This document shows, one piece after another, positions 8,566 to 17,449 of a DNA stretch of 64,000 nucleotides. The translations under genes and the position numbers were made by a program. The DNA is from Pedobacter sp. SYP-B3415 (lineage in GTDB: Bacteria > Bacteroidota > Bacteroidia > Sphingobacteriales > Sphingobacteriaceae). Below the pieces are notes generated by a model. The model was given only the letters and a program-made list of their open reading frames with translations, searched no databases and had not been told where the DNA came from. Location of the stretch: assembly GCF_004138205.1 (NCBI RefSeq), contig NZ_RXNQ01000034.1, forward strand, positions 62,001 through 126,000. The letters run 5' to 3'. The stretch's first letter is position 1. Each line of letters begins with the position of its first letter.

Positions 8566-8591
8566 GATCTGATCGAACGATGTGTATAAAC

Positions 8592-8625
8592 AAAATAGCC
8601 GCTACACGAATGCAGCGGCTATTTT
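8592..8625 (+). terminator. Rho-independent terminator of the efflux operon
   Basis: Perfect 12-bp arms AAAATAGCCGCT (8592-8603) and AGCGGCTATTTT (8614-8625) with a 10-nt loop. The flanking A and T tracts make it bidirectional. Confidence 0.85.
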
Positions 8626-8745
8626 ATCCCAAAAAATTAACAATTAATACAAACCTGCTCTTGGAGCTGACTTGTATGTAAACCTAGTGGTTATGACTAA
8701 CCGAATAGATAGCCTAAGTTACGGTTTTTTCACAAATTGTCAAAA

Positions 8746-8753
8746 TAATTTTG
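8746..8753 (+). promoter_or_regulatory. Candidate -7 promoter box for ppc (TAATTTTG)
   Basis: Exact TAnnTTTG match 73 nt upstream of the ppc ATG. No convincing -33 TTTG at the expected spacing. The remaining 8626-8826 spacer shows no other feature. Confidence 0.4.
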
Positions 8754-8826
8754 GCGTCTTCAGCCCGGTAATGTCCTGATTTTTTGGTAGTATTACGGCC
8801 ACAAATACCGAAACCAAAGAATAATT

Positions 8827-11412
8827 ATGCCGAAATTCCGAACCGCGGGACAGCGAGAGTCCACTTTCAATGCGGAGGTGATCTCGAGATATGAGTTGTA
8901 CAACAGCTTGTTTCTTACCCTCCCCTTCTATCGAGTAAAGGATACTGGAACCCTGTTGCCCCTGTTTTTTAAAAGCTGCGAAGACGGCGTAAAAGAGAAG
9001 AAACGGCCTGCAGAGATCATCGAAGGCTTTTTTGAAAAATATACCCCCGGCGCGAGCGCCAAAGACACGCACGACCTGCTCTTCAGATTCATACAATACA
9101 TTGAGCGTCAGGTAGTTCTGTTTGATGCGGTTGAGGATGCCTCTTTCAATAAATTGCATGCGCCGGATGAGCAGACATCGCTCAAGGCGCTGCTGCAGCG
9201 AAGCACAGAACATCCGGCACTCCACGAACGGTTCCAGCAGCTTATCAATGAGTTTTCGCTGCGTCTTGTGCTGACCGCCCACCCTACGCAGTTTTATCCT
9301 GGTACCGTTCTGGCTATTATTACAGATCTTACGGAGGCCATCAAAAACAACAACCTCACGCAGATTAACACCTTGCTGCAGCAACTGGGAAAGACTCCGT
9401 TTTTCAATAAGAACGAAGTTACACCGGTAGACGAAGCGCTGAGTCTGGCCTGGTACCTGGAGAACGTCTTTTATTTCGCTGCGGCCAATATTCAGACCGA
9501 GACCGATACAATATTCAACGAGTTCAATCTCGAAAGCAATAAAATACTTGAACTGGGCTTCTGGCCCGGGGGCGACCGCGATGGTAATCCGAATGTGCAT
9601 GCCCGGACAACGATCGAGGTCGCACGTATGCTGCGGCAGATCCTGTTCAGATGTTATTACCGCGATTTCCGCAACCTGAAAAGACGTATTACTTTCCGTG
9701 GTGTTGAAGATACCATGAATGTTTTGCAGGAGGTTTTGTACAACAATGCCTTCGACAATGCTATTGAGGGCACAGATATCTCTGCGTTCCTGCTCGAGAA
9801 TCTTAATAAGATCCGCGAAACACTGATCAATGATCATGGCGGACTGTTCCTTGAGCCGGTAAACAGCCTGATTCGTAAGGTTGACTTGTTCGGCTGCTAT
9901 TTTGCTTCTTTGGATATTCGCCAGGACAGCCGCGTATTGCGTGATGTACACGCCTTTTGCCGCCAGAACAAGCCAATCAACTCGTTATATCCGGCAAATT
10001 ATGACGAACTGGGCGAGAAAGAAAAAATAGCCCTTATATCATTTAAGGAGGCGCGGATCAATTTTGCTGAGCAGGGTGACGACCTTGTACAGGACGCATT
10101 GCAGACCATTGAAGAGATCAGAAGTATTCAGAAGAGCAATGGTACGAATGCCTGCGACCGTTTTATCATCAGTAACTGCCAGCAAGCCAGCGATATTCTT
10201 CAGTTGATGGAACTGTTTTTATGGAATGGCTGGAGCCTGAACGACCTCACAATGGACTTTGTTCCGCTGTTTGAGACAGTTAAAGACCTTGAGGTTGCCG
10301 CTGAGGTCATGGAAACATTGTATACCCATCCCGTTTACAAGAAACACCTGGCCAGCCGCGGAAACAAGCAGGATATCATGCTGGGATTTTCAGACAGCAC
10401 CAAAGACGGTGGTTATCTGATGGCAAACTGGTCCATATTTAAAGCAAAAACCACACTGACTGCTGTCTCTGCGAAGCACAACATCCAGCTCGCATTTTTT
10501 GACGGTCGTGGCGGCCCGCCTGCGCGTGGTGGCGGTAAAACGCACCGGTTCTATGCGTCTATGGGGCGTGAGATTGCCAATAAAAATATTCAGCTTACCA
10601 TTCAGGGGCAAACGATCAGTTCTCAGTATGGGTCTGTCGACAGCGCCGAGTTTAATATTGAACAACTTATCAACGCCGGTATATCATCCGGAATCAAAGA
10701 AAAACATAACGTCTTACTCGATAAGGAGCACAGTGATGTGGTTTCAAAAATGGCTGCAGAAAGTTATGATGCCTTTGTAGCGCTTCGTCAGCACCCCCAG
10801 TTTCTTCCCTACCTGGAAAATTTCTCGCCGTTGAGGCTGCTTTCGAAGATTAACATCAGCAGCCGGCCTGTGAAACGTAACAAAGGCCGCGAACTGAAAC
10901 TGGAAGACCTCAGGGCCATTAGTTTTGTAAATTCGTGGAGCCAGCTGAAACAAAACATTCCCGGTTTTTACGGGATCGGAACGGCCCTGAAAAACCGCGA
11001 AGCAGCAGGCGAGTGGGAAAGTGTTTCAAAAACGTATCAGGAATCCGGATACTTCAAAACGATCATAGACAACTGTATGATGTCTATGAGCAAAGCAGAT
11101 TTTGGTATCACTGCACACCTGGCTGATGATCCTGAGTTTGGTGTGTTCTGGAAACAACTGTATGACGAGTACGAGCTGTCAAAAAACATGCTGCTGAAAC
11201 TGTCAGGACTTGAAAGCCTGATGGCCAATTATCCGGTAGATAAAAAATCGATTGCGGTCCGCGAGCGAATTATTCTGCCTTTGGTTTTGATCCAGCACCA
11301 TGCCCTCGAAAAGCTGCGCAAGGGTGCAGCGGAAGATGAGGCTGCTGTATACGAAAAGCTGGCGGTAAGAACGGTTTATGGAATTGTCAACGCTGGTAGA
11401 AACACAGCGTGA
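8827..11412 (+). CDS. ppc: Phosphoenolpyruvate carboxylase
   Basis: 861 residues, close to the bacterial norm. It carboxylates PEP with bicarbonate to give oxaloacetate, replenishing the TCA cycle. Active-site blocks are in order: TAHPT with the catalytic His at about residue 152, GGDRDGNPN at about 249, GFSDSTKDGGY, the glycine-rich loop GRGGPPARGGG at about 560-570, and the C-terminal GRNTA. Differences from E. coli Ppc are HPTQ for HPTE, Asp for the loop His (FDGRGG versus FHGRGG) and a terminal Ala for Gly. These are consistent with the divergent Bacteroidota branch. It appears monocistronic. Confidence 0.93.
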   Translation: MPKFRTAGQRESTFNAEVISRYELYNSLFLTLPFYRVKDTGTLLPLFFKSCEDGVKEKKRPAEIIEGFFEKYTPGASAKDTHDLLFRFIQYIERQVVLFDAVEDASFNKLHAPDEQTSLKALLQRSTEHPALHERFQQLINEFSLRLVLTAHPTQFYPGTVLAIITDLTEAIKNNNLTQINTLLQQLGKTPFFNKNEVTPVDEALSLAWYLENVFYFAAANIQTETDTIFNEFNLESNKILELGFWPGGDRDGNPNVHARTTIEVARMLRQILFRCYYRDFRNLKRRITFRGVEDTMNVLQEVLYNNAFDNAIEGTDISAFLLENLNKIRETLINDHGGLFLEPVNSLIRKVDLFGCYFASLDIRQDSRVLRDVHAFCRQNKPINSLYPANYDELGEKEKIALISFKEARINFAEQGDDLVQDALQTIEEIRSIQKSNGTNACDRFIISNCQQASDILQLMELFLWNGWSLNDLTMDFVPLFETVKDLEVAAEVMETLYTHPVYKKHLASRGNKQDIMLGFSDSTKDGGYLMANWSIFKAKTTLTAVSAKHNIQLAFFDGRGGPPARGGGKTHRFYASMGREIANKNIQLTIQGQTISSQYGSVDSAEFNIEQLINAGISSGIKEKHNVLLDKEHSDVVSKMAAESYDAFVALRQHPQFLPYLENFSPLRLLSKINISSRPVKRNKGRELKLEDLRAISFVNSWSQLKQNIPGFYGIGTALKNREAAGEWESVSKTYQESGYFKTIIDNCMMSMSKADFGITAHLADDPEFGVFWKQLYDEYELSKNMLLKLSGLESLMANYPVDKKSIAVRERIILPLVLIQHHALEKLRKGAAEDEAAVYEKLAVRTVYGIVNAGRNTA

Positions 11413-11462
11413 TTGATCGGGAAATATCGTTTTTTTTTATTTTTTGTTTATTTTTTTAACTT

Positions 11463-11495
11463 AAAGTTGGTAACTTTACGAAAGTTACCAACTTT
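11463..11495. repeat. Perfect 33-bp inverted repeat in the ppc-epimerase spacer
   Basis: AAAGTTGGTAACTTT (11463-11477) and AAAGTTACCAACTTT (11481-11495) are exact reverse complements separated by ACG. Each arm is itself partly palindromic (AAAGTT...AACTTT). It follows an AT-rich tract (11430-11460), and no credible gene starts after it in the 250-bp spacer. It looks like a regulator operator, possibly HxlR/MarR type, or the relic of a lost gene's promoter. Confidence 0.75.
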
Positions 11496-11615
11496 GCAGG
11501 AGTCGAGTTATGTGCGGGCCAAAGGCGCATTTCAGATGCAAAAGCTGGCGGCCAGGCTTGGTTTACACTCAGACTCTACTCCTAATGACAGACTTCACCT
11601 TGCATACGCATAAAA

Positions 11616-11650
11616 AAAGCCGCAACCTGTTCGGATTGCGGCTTTCTTTA
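11616..11650. terminator. Bidirectional terminator between ppc and epimerase
   Basis: Arms AAAGCCGCAA (11616-11625) and TTGCGGCTTT (11636-11645), perfect 10 bp with a 10-nt loop. The minus strand has a seven-T tract, serving the epimerase gene that ends at 11661. The plus strand has CTTT, serving ppc. Confidence 0.8.
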
Positions 11651-11660
11651 TCTTCAGATC

Positions 11661-12845
11661 TTACTTGCTGAACTTATAGATCGAGGTCGTTTTATAGGTC
11701 TCGCCGGGCTTCAGGATCGTACCAGGGAAAGACGGCTGGTTCGGTGAATCCGGAAAATGTTGCGTTTCCATAGCAAAGGCTGTACGGTAATCATCTTTTG
11801 ATCCGTTTTTCATGACGTTTTTGCTCTGCATGAAGTTTCCGCTATAAAACTGCAGGCCCGGCTCTTCGGTGTGAATTTCCATCACAATTCCGCTCAGGTT
11901 TCCCGTTACACGCGCTGCCAGACTCATTTTCTTGTCTTTCTTCAACACGTAGTTGTGGTCATAGCCATCGCCGTTCTTCAACTGCTCGTTGGTTACATTG
12001 ATGCGTGTGCCGATAGCGGTTTCTTTTCTGAAATCAAATGGCGTCCCTTCAACGCTTTCAATTTTTCCGGTAGGAATCAACCCCGCATCAACCGGCAGAT
12101 AGGAGTCTGCATTGATAACAACCATATGATCGAGTATGGTGCCGCTGCCTTCGCCGTTCAGGTTAAAGAAGGCATGGTTCGTCAGGTTAACAGGCGTCGC
12201 TTTATCAGTCGTAGCTTCGTACTCCATCTTAACGGAGTTATCATCAGTCAGAGTGTAAGTGACCTTTGCCTGGAGATTACCGGGGAAACCTTCTTCACGA
12301 TCTTTCGACAGGTAGCGCAGAACAAGCGTTTTTTTATCAGGCTGCTCTGCATCCCATACAACATATTGAAATCCTTTTTTTCCGCCATGAAGCGCATTCT
12401 CGCCGTTATTGATCGGAACCTGGTAGGTCTTGCCGTCAAGAACAAATTTTCCCTTTGCCAGGCGGTTGCCATACCTGCCAATAGTTGCACCAAAATATGG
12501 TTCAGTCGCCTTTTCGTAGTCATCAACTCCCTTCATGCCAATCACAACATCGCGCAGGTTGCCATTCTTGTCAGGGACCCACAGTCCCACCAGCCGACCG
12601 CCGTAGTTTGTAAAAACGGCTTTCATACCCTGGCCATTTTCAAGGATGTATAGCGCGGTTTTTTTTCCGTCAATCGTCTTGCTGAACTGTGCAGGCTGAA
12701 GGTCAGTGCCGGTGGCGGCAGTGCTGTCTGCAGCCGTGTCTTTCGTGGTTCCGCTCTGGCAGGCTGTGAACGCCAGAAGCAATATGCTGGCCTTGCAGGC
12801 CAGTCCGAACCTTTTTTTGATTTGCTCGTATGAGGTTTGGTTCAT
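11661..12845 (-). CDS. galM: Aldose 1-epimerase (mutarotase), exported lipoprotein
   Basis: 394 residues from the ATG at 12845. A long N-region and hydrophobic stretch end in the lipobox LAFTAC, giving a lipidated Cys29. The GalM-type beta-sandwich follows, with conserved GNRLAKGKF, ENALHGGKKGF, the catalytic-His motif NLTNHAFFNL, GHNYVL-like DGYDHNYVL and the Glu region AMETQHFPDSPN. It interconverts alpha and beta anomers of hexoses. The lipoprotein signal suggests it acts in the periplasm on imported or polysaccharide-derived sugars. No polysaccharide-utilisation genes adjoin it. An upstream TTG would add 12 residues but spoil the signal peptide. Confidence 0.9.
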   Translation of the reverse strand: MNQTSYEQIKKRFGLACKASILLLAFTACQSGTTKDTAADSTAATGTDLQPAQFSKTIDGKKTALYILENGQGMKAVFTNYGGRLVGLWVPDKNGNLRDVVIGMKGVDDYEKATEPYFGATIGRYGNRLAKGKFVLDGKTYQVPINNGENALHGGKKGFQYVVWDAEQPDKKTLVLRYLSKDREEGFPGNLQAKVTYTLTDDNSVKMEYEATTDKATPVNLTNHAFFNLNGEGSGTILDHMVVINADSYLPVDAGLIPTGKIESVEGTPFDFRKETAIGTRINVTNEQLKNGDGYDHNYVLKKDKKMSLAARVTGNLSGIVMEIHTEEPGLQFYSGNFMQSKNVMKNGSKDDYRTAFAMETQHFPDSPNQPSFPGTILKPGETYKTTSIYKFSK

Positions 12846-13069
12846 TGGGGTTTGTGAAATTAAGGTTACCGAATGTAGCAAAATTGTATGAGCATGCAGT
12901 ATTCTTTCAAAAATCTGTACTTCAAAGGGCTGAATCTGACGCGCTTTGTAACAACTGTTAAATAATGTTATCGAATGTTAAAATTTCAGTTCAGCCATTG
13001 CATTTGATCAAACGTTACCGTATCATTGCAAAAACTAATTTTTTAGTTTATACCGAACAAACCGCTTTT

Positions 13070-15850
13070 ATGAGAAAATCTTTTACGCTGCTCTGCCTGC
13101 TGCTGTTCTTTGCAGGAGGTTTATATGCGCAATCCTCTTACCAGATTAAAGGAAATGTCATTGACACTGCCGCAAATGCCAGACTGATGAATTCATCTGT
13201 CAGCATTCTTAGGGCTAAAGACAGCACGCTTTATAAATTCACACGCACAGCTGCAGATGGAAGTTTTTCGCTTCCTAACCTGCAGCAAGGAAAATACATT
13301 CTGTTGGTTACCTATCCCAAATATGCCGACTACGTAGATTTCTTTAACCTCGATTCCGGTCGTAAAGAGATCGACTTTAAAAGAATCAACATGACCCTGA
13401 AGGCGAAGCTGCTTGCTGATGTGATTATCAGGGGAGCAAATGCCATTACGATAAAAGGCGATACCACAGAGTTCAATGCAGCAAGCTTTAAAGTAGACGC
13501 CAATGCAAAGGTCGAAGACCTGATTCGTCAGTTTCCCGGCATCCAGGTTGATAAAGATGGTAAAATTACGGCGCAGGGCCAGACCGTGAGCAAGGTCCTT
13601 GTAGATGGGGAGGAATTTTTTGGCGACGACCCTACTCTTGTAACCAAAAACCTGCGCGCAGATATGGTTGACAAGGTACAGCTGTTCGACAAAACGAGTG
13701 ATCAGGCTGCTTTTACGGGAGTCGACGATGGCGAGAAAGCTAAAACGTTAAACATCAAACTCAAGGAAGATAAGAAACAGGGCTACTTTGGAAAACTGGA
13801 CGGCGGCGCCGGAACCGGCGATTTCTACCAGGCTCAGGGCATGTTTAACTATTTCAAAGGCAAGAAGAAATTTTCTGCTTACGGGACGATCGGAAATACC
13901 GGACAAACCGGCCTGGGTTGGGAAGACAGCAACAAATATGGTGCAGGTTCAGGAAATATGGAATTCACTGACGATGGCGGTATCATGATCTTTGGCGGCG
14001 GCGGCGACGACTTCGAAGGCTGGGATGGCCGCTATAACGGTCAGGGCATCCCGCTCGCCCGAACCGGCGGTCTGCATTTCGACAACAAATGGAATGAGGA
14101 TAAAGAGACTATAAACGCCAACTACAAACTCGGCTCGCTGAGCGTTCGCGGTAACCGCAATAACATTACCCAGAACAACCTGCCTGACCGTGTACTGAAT
14201 ACTACCAGCGATGAGAACTTTGACAACCGCATCTTTAGACAAAAAGCAGATGCAAAGTATACGCTAAAACTGGATTCAATGTCAAGCCTGACGGTTCAGG
14301 CAGACGGTATGGTGAAAAATTCAGATTCAGAAAGCGACAACTTTGCTACCAGCTTCAACGGCAGTACGCTACTGAACAACAACAGCCGGAAGTTAAGCAG
14401 CAGCGGAAATGAAAAACAATTCGGCGCTAACCTGCTTTTTACCAAGCGCTTCAAAAAGAAAGGCCGTACCATGTCGGTTAACTTGTCTGAACGTATATCA
14501 CAAACCGAGAGCAACGGCTTTCTGAATTCATTGAGTAACTTCTATGAAGAAAATGGAGATATAGATAGCGTAGCTACCATCAACCAGAATAAGGTCGGTT
14601 TGATCAAATCGAATGTTTTTAATTCGAACCTGACTTATACGGAGCCGATTACAAAATCTGTTTCGCTCGTGCTGAACTATGGCCTGAACCTGAATAACGG
14701 AACATCAGACCGGCGGTCTTTTAACCAGGGTGTTGGCGGCGCGTACAATGTGCTGGATAGCGTGTTCAGTAACAACTTTGAACTGAACCAAACCGCAAAT
14801 CAGGTGGGTGCAAACATCAATTATAATAAGAAAAAGACTATATTAAGTTTCGGAACACGGGTAACGGATGTCAAATTTGAGCAGACAGATCTTTTCACCA
14901 ACCGTGCTTACAACCGGAATTTTACAAACTGGAATCCGCAGGCCCGTTTCACCTATAAGATGTCTTCGCAAAAATCTTTCAGGCTGAATTACCAGGGTAA
15001 CAATACACAGCCAAGCATCAACCAGATCCAGCCGATCCGAGAAAATACAGACCCGTTGAACCAGGTTCTCGGCAATCCTGATCTTGAGCCGTCATTTACC
15101 AACTCCTTCAGCGGAGGTTACAACTCGTATAAAGTACTGGGAAATGAATACATCAATTTTTACGGCGGTTATTCATTCACTATCGATCCGATCGTACAAA
15201 ACACCGTAACGAATGATAAAGGTGCTAGTACCTTTCAATCATTTAACCTGCGCGGCGAGAATAACTCAAACTTTTACGGCGGGGGCTATGTGGGCAAAAA
15301 GCTGAAAAAACTCGATCTCGATATCGGTTTTAACGCCTATATAAATGGCAATACGTTTTTCAACATGACAAACAATGCACTGAACCGTACAAGAAGTTAC
15401 AGCTACTCGGGCAATCTTAGCTTCTCACAATACAAGCCGAAAAAATACAATTTCAGGCTTGAGGCGGGTCCGCAATACAACACCAGCCAGTCGTCCCTGC
15501 AGCCCGAAATCAATAACAACGGTTGGAGTGCCAACGGAAACGCTTCGTTCCGTGTGTATCTGCCGGGTAAAGTCGAACTTGGTTCTGATGCAAGCTACAA
15601 CTACAGGGCGCGAACACAATCCTTTAACGAGGACTTTGAAAGGATTCTGATTAATGCGAACCTGACCAAAAAATTCTTCAAACAGGAAAACCTTTCGCTG
15701 GTTCTTTCAGGCAATGACCTTTTAAACCAAAACGTAGGCTTTGACCGCCGTGCAAGCAATAACCTGATCATCCAGAACAGTTACACTACCATCCGCAGAT
15801 ACTTCTTATTTTCGGTAATCTGGGACTTTAATAAAATGGGAGGCAAATAA
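13070..15850 (+). CDS. Outer-membrane beta-barrel protein with carboxypeptidase-regulatory and plug-like domains
   Basis: 926 residues from the ATG at 13070, which opens a clean signal peptide (MRKSFTLLCLLLFFAGGLYAQ). A CarboxypepD_reg-like domain spans about 25-110. A plug-like domain follows (VEDLIRQFPGIQVDKDGKI, VLVDGEEFFGDDP). A long Asn/Ser/aromatic-rich region with alternating strands matches the OMP_b-brl_3 family. There is no evident SusD partner, so it is not a standard SusC. The next gene begins 1 bp later and encodes a GLPGLI protein, a pairing common in Bacteroidota. The substrate is unknown. In-frame sequence upstream to 12965 lacks signal-peptide character. Confidence 0.88.
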   Translation: MRKSFTLLCLLLFFAGGLYAQSSYQIKGNVIDTAANARLMNSSVSILRAKDSTLYKFTRTAADGSFSLPNLQQGKYILLVTYPKYADYVDFFNLDSGRKEIDFKRINMTLKAKLLADVIIRGANAITIKGDTTEFNAASFKVDANAKVEDLIRQFPGIQVDKDGKITAQGQTVSKVLVDGEEFFGDDPTLVTKNLRADMVDKVQLFDKTSDQAAFTGVDDGEKAKTLNIKLKEDKKQGYFGKLDGGAGTGDFYQAQGMFNYFKGKKKFSAYGTIGNTGQTGLGWEDSNKYGAGSGNMEFTDDGGIMIFGGGGDDFEGWDGRYNGQGIPLARTGGLHFDNKWNEDKETINANYKLGSLSVRGNRNNITQNNLPDRVLNTTSDENFDNRIFRQKADAKYTLKLDSMSSLTVQADGMVKNSDSESDNFATSFNGSTLLNNNSRKLSSSGNEKQFGANLLFTKRFKKKGRTMSVNLSERISQTESNGFLNSLSNFYEENGDIDSVATINQNKVGLIKSNVFNSNLTYTEPITKSVSLVLNYGLNLNNGTSDRRSFNQGVGGAYNVLDSVFSNNFELNQTANQVGANINYNKKKTILSFGTRVTDVKFEQTDLFTNRAYNRNFTNWNPQARFTYKMSSQKSFRLNYQGNNTQPSINQIQPIRENTDPLNQVLGNPDLEPSFTNSFSGGYNSYKVLGNEYINFYGGYSFTIDPIVQNTVTNDKGASTFQSFNLRGENNSNFYGGGYVGKKLKKLDLDIGFNAYINGNTFFNMTNNALNRTRSYSYSGNLSFSQYKPKKYNFRLEAGPQYNTSQSSLQPEINNNGWSANGNASFRVYLPGKVELGSDASYNYRARTQSFNEDFERILINANLTKKFFKQENLSLVLSGNDLLNQNVGFDRRASNNLIIQNSYTTIRRYFLFSVIWDFNKMGGK

Positions 15851-15851
15851 T

Positions 15852-16646
15852 ATGAAATACTTAGTAAAATCGATCGCAATCCTGGCCATCACTGTGTTGT
15901 CAGTGATGCGTGTACATGCTCAAAACGCACGGTTTGTTAGCGAAGGCAGTATAGAGTTTGAGAAAAAAGTGAACATGTACGCAAAGATTAAAGCCCGGAT
16001 CAGTAAGGACAATGAAAGTTTTATGCAGCAGGCGTTTGATCAGTACAAACGTACACAACCCCAGTTCAAGACTTTCAAATCAAAACTGAATTTTTCCAAA
16101 ACACAAAGTCTCTTTACACCGATTGCTGAAGATGATGATGCTAAGGGAAGTATGTTTTTTGGTGAGGACCCAAGTGTAAACATGAAGAACACAATATCGA
16201 CTGATTTCAACTCAGGGATGAGCTCAGCACTGAAGAAGATCTTCGAAGAACAGTATCTGGTTAAGGATAGCCTACGCAGGATAAACTGGAAAATTACTGA
16301 TGAAACACGGGAAATTGCGGGCTACGAGTGCCGCCGCGCGAATGCCCTGGTTATGGATTCGATCTATGTCGTTGCTTTTTATTGTGACCAAATTCCCGTT
16401 TCAGGCGGCCCCGAGTCATTTACCGGATTACCGGGCATGATTCTCGGCCTGGCGCTGCCTCACGAGAACACAACCTGGTTTGCCACCAAAGTGAACGATG
16501 CCGCCGTTACAGAAAAAGACCTGGCGCTCACGCTTCCGAAAAAGGTGAAAACCGTAGATAACAAAGGTCTGAAGGCTGCCTTAGATATGGGAATGAAAGA
16601 CTGGGGTGAATACGGCAAGCCGATTGTGAAAGCGGCCATGCTTTAG
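15852..16646 (+). CDS. GLPGLI-family secreted protein
   Basis: 264 residues with a signal peptide (MKYLVKSIAILAITVLSVMRVHAQ). The family signature appears as SFTGLPGMILGLALP at about 190-205, followed by WFATKV. The preceding region (WKITDETREIAGYECRRANAL, VVAFYCDQIPV) is also typical. GLPGLI proteins are nearly always encoded with an outer-membrane barrel, as here. Their function is unknown, and they are presumed periplasmic partners or substrates of the barrel. A terminator follows 28 bp after the stop, so the pair forms a two-gene operon. Confidence 0.92.
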   Translation: MKYLVKSIAILAITVLSVMRVHAQNARFVSEGSIEFEKKVNMYAKIKARISKDNESFMQQAFDQYKRTQPQFKTFKSKLNFSKTQSLFTPIAEDDDAKGSMFFGEDPSVNMKNTISTDFNSGMSSALKKIFEEQYLVKDSLRRINWKITDETREIAGYECRRANALVMDSIYVVAFYCDQIPVSGGPESFTGLPGMILGLALPHENTTWFATKVNDAAVTEKDLALTLPKKVKTVDNKGLKAALDMGMKDWGEYGKPIVKAAML

Positions 16647-16674
16647 AACACATATCCACTATATAAACGCGATC

Positions 16675-16704
16675 ATGCAGCTCCTCCGGGCTGCATTTTT
16701 TTTT
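16675..16704 (+). terminator. Terminator of the barrel/GLPGLI operon
   Basis: Arms ATGCAGC (16675-16681) and GCTGCAT (16690-16696) with an 8-nt loop, followed by nine T residues. Confidence 0.85.
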
Positions 16705-16748
16705 CTTTTACAGTCTAAAGGTGGTGCGCACCCGAAACCAATAACCGG

Positions 16749-17447
16749 TTAAGCGTTTTCCAACAGTTTGTATCCCTTTCCGTGTACGTTGATGATCTCA
16801 ACCTTAGGGTCTTCACGCAGGTATTTACGCAGTTTGCTCAGGAAAACATCCATGCTGCGGCCATTGAAGTAATTGTCGTCGTGCCAGATGCTCAACAGTG
16901 CTTCCTCGCGGGTTAAAACCGCATTTTTTTTCAGGCAAAGCAACCGGAGCAGCTCAGCTTCTTTGGTCGACAGCTTCTGCTGACTACCTTGCCTGTGAAT
17001 AACCTGCGTTGTATAATCGAACGCGTAGTCGCCGATCTTAAAATGATTCTGTACCTGCGGTTCTTCGGGTGTATCTTTTTTTGCAACACGTTTCAGAAGA
17101 GCGTTAATGCGCAACAACAGTTCTTCAATGCGAAATGGTTTGGTAATATAGTCATCGCCCCCAAGGTCATATGCTGCAGATTTGTCCTCCATCATTGCTT
17201 TTGCGGTTGCAAAAATGATCGGGATATCCGGATTGATCTTTCTGATCTCTTTCCCTAGTGTAAAACCGTCTTTCTTTGGCATCATGACATCCAGGATGCA
17301 GAGATCATAATCCTGCCTGGTAAAGGCTTTTAAGCCCTCATCGCCATCGGTTGCAAGCACCACATCAAACTTTCCTTTTAATTGCAGGTAATCCTGCAGC
17401 AACAGCCCCAGATTGGGATCGTCTTCAACCAGTAAGATTTTTTTCAT
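16749..17447 (-). CDS. OmpR-family response regulator
   Basis: 232 residues. The receiver domain (1-120) has the acidic pair at Asp9/Asp10, phospho-acceptor Asp53 (CILDVMMPKKDG) and Lys in YITKPF at about 105. The C-terminal winged helix (about 135-230) has LSTKEAELLRLLCLKKNAVLTREEAL and GRSMDVFLSKLRKYL, which is OmpR/PhoB type. It lies 2 bp downstream of the histidine kinase gene and is its cognate regulator. The layout resembles Bacteroides RprX/RprY. It converges on the barrel/GLPGLI operon, which may or may not be a target. Confidence 0.93.
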   Translation of the reverse strand: MKKILLVEDDPNLGLLLQDYLQLKGKFDVVLATDGDEGLKAFTRQDYDLCILDVMMPKKDGFTLGKEIRKINPDIPIIFATAKAMMEDKSAAYDLGGDDYITKPFRIEELLLRINALLKRVAKKDTPEEPQVQNHFKIGDYAFDYTTQVIHRQGSQQKLSTKEAELLRLLCLKKNAVLTREEALLSIWHDDNYFNGRSMDVFLSKLRKYLREDPKVEIINVHGKGYKLLENA

Positions 17448-17449
17448 GC

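Noticed and set aside
8740..9951. A 403-codon open frame on the minus strand
   Set aside because: It lies antisense to ppc and its translation shows no domain; ppc motifs on the plus strand are unmistakable.
11413..11613. A 66-codon frame after ppc
   Set aside because: Starts in the poly-T tract, spans the 33-bp inverted repeat and resembles no protein; treated as non-coding.
11871..12653. A 260-codon plus-strand open frame
   Set aside because: Antisense to the well-supported aldose epimerase gene, with no recognisable features.
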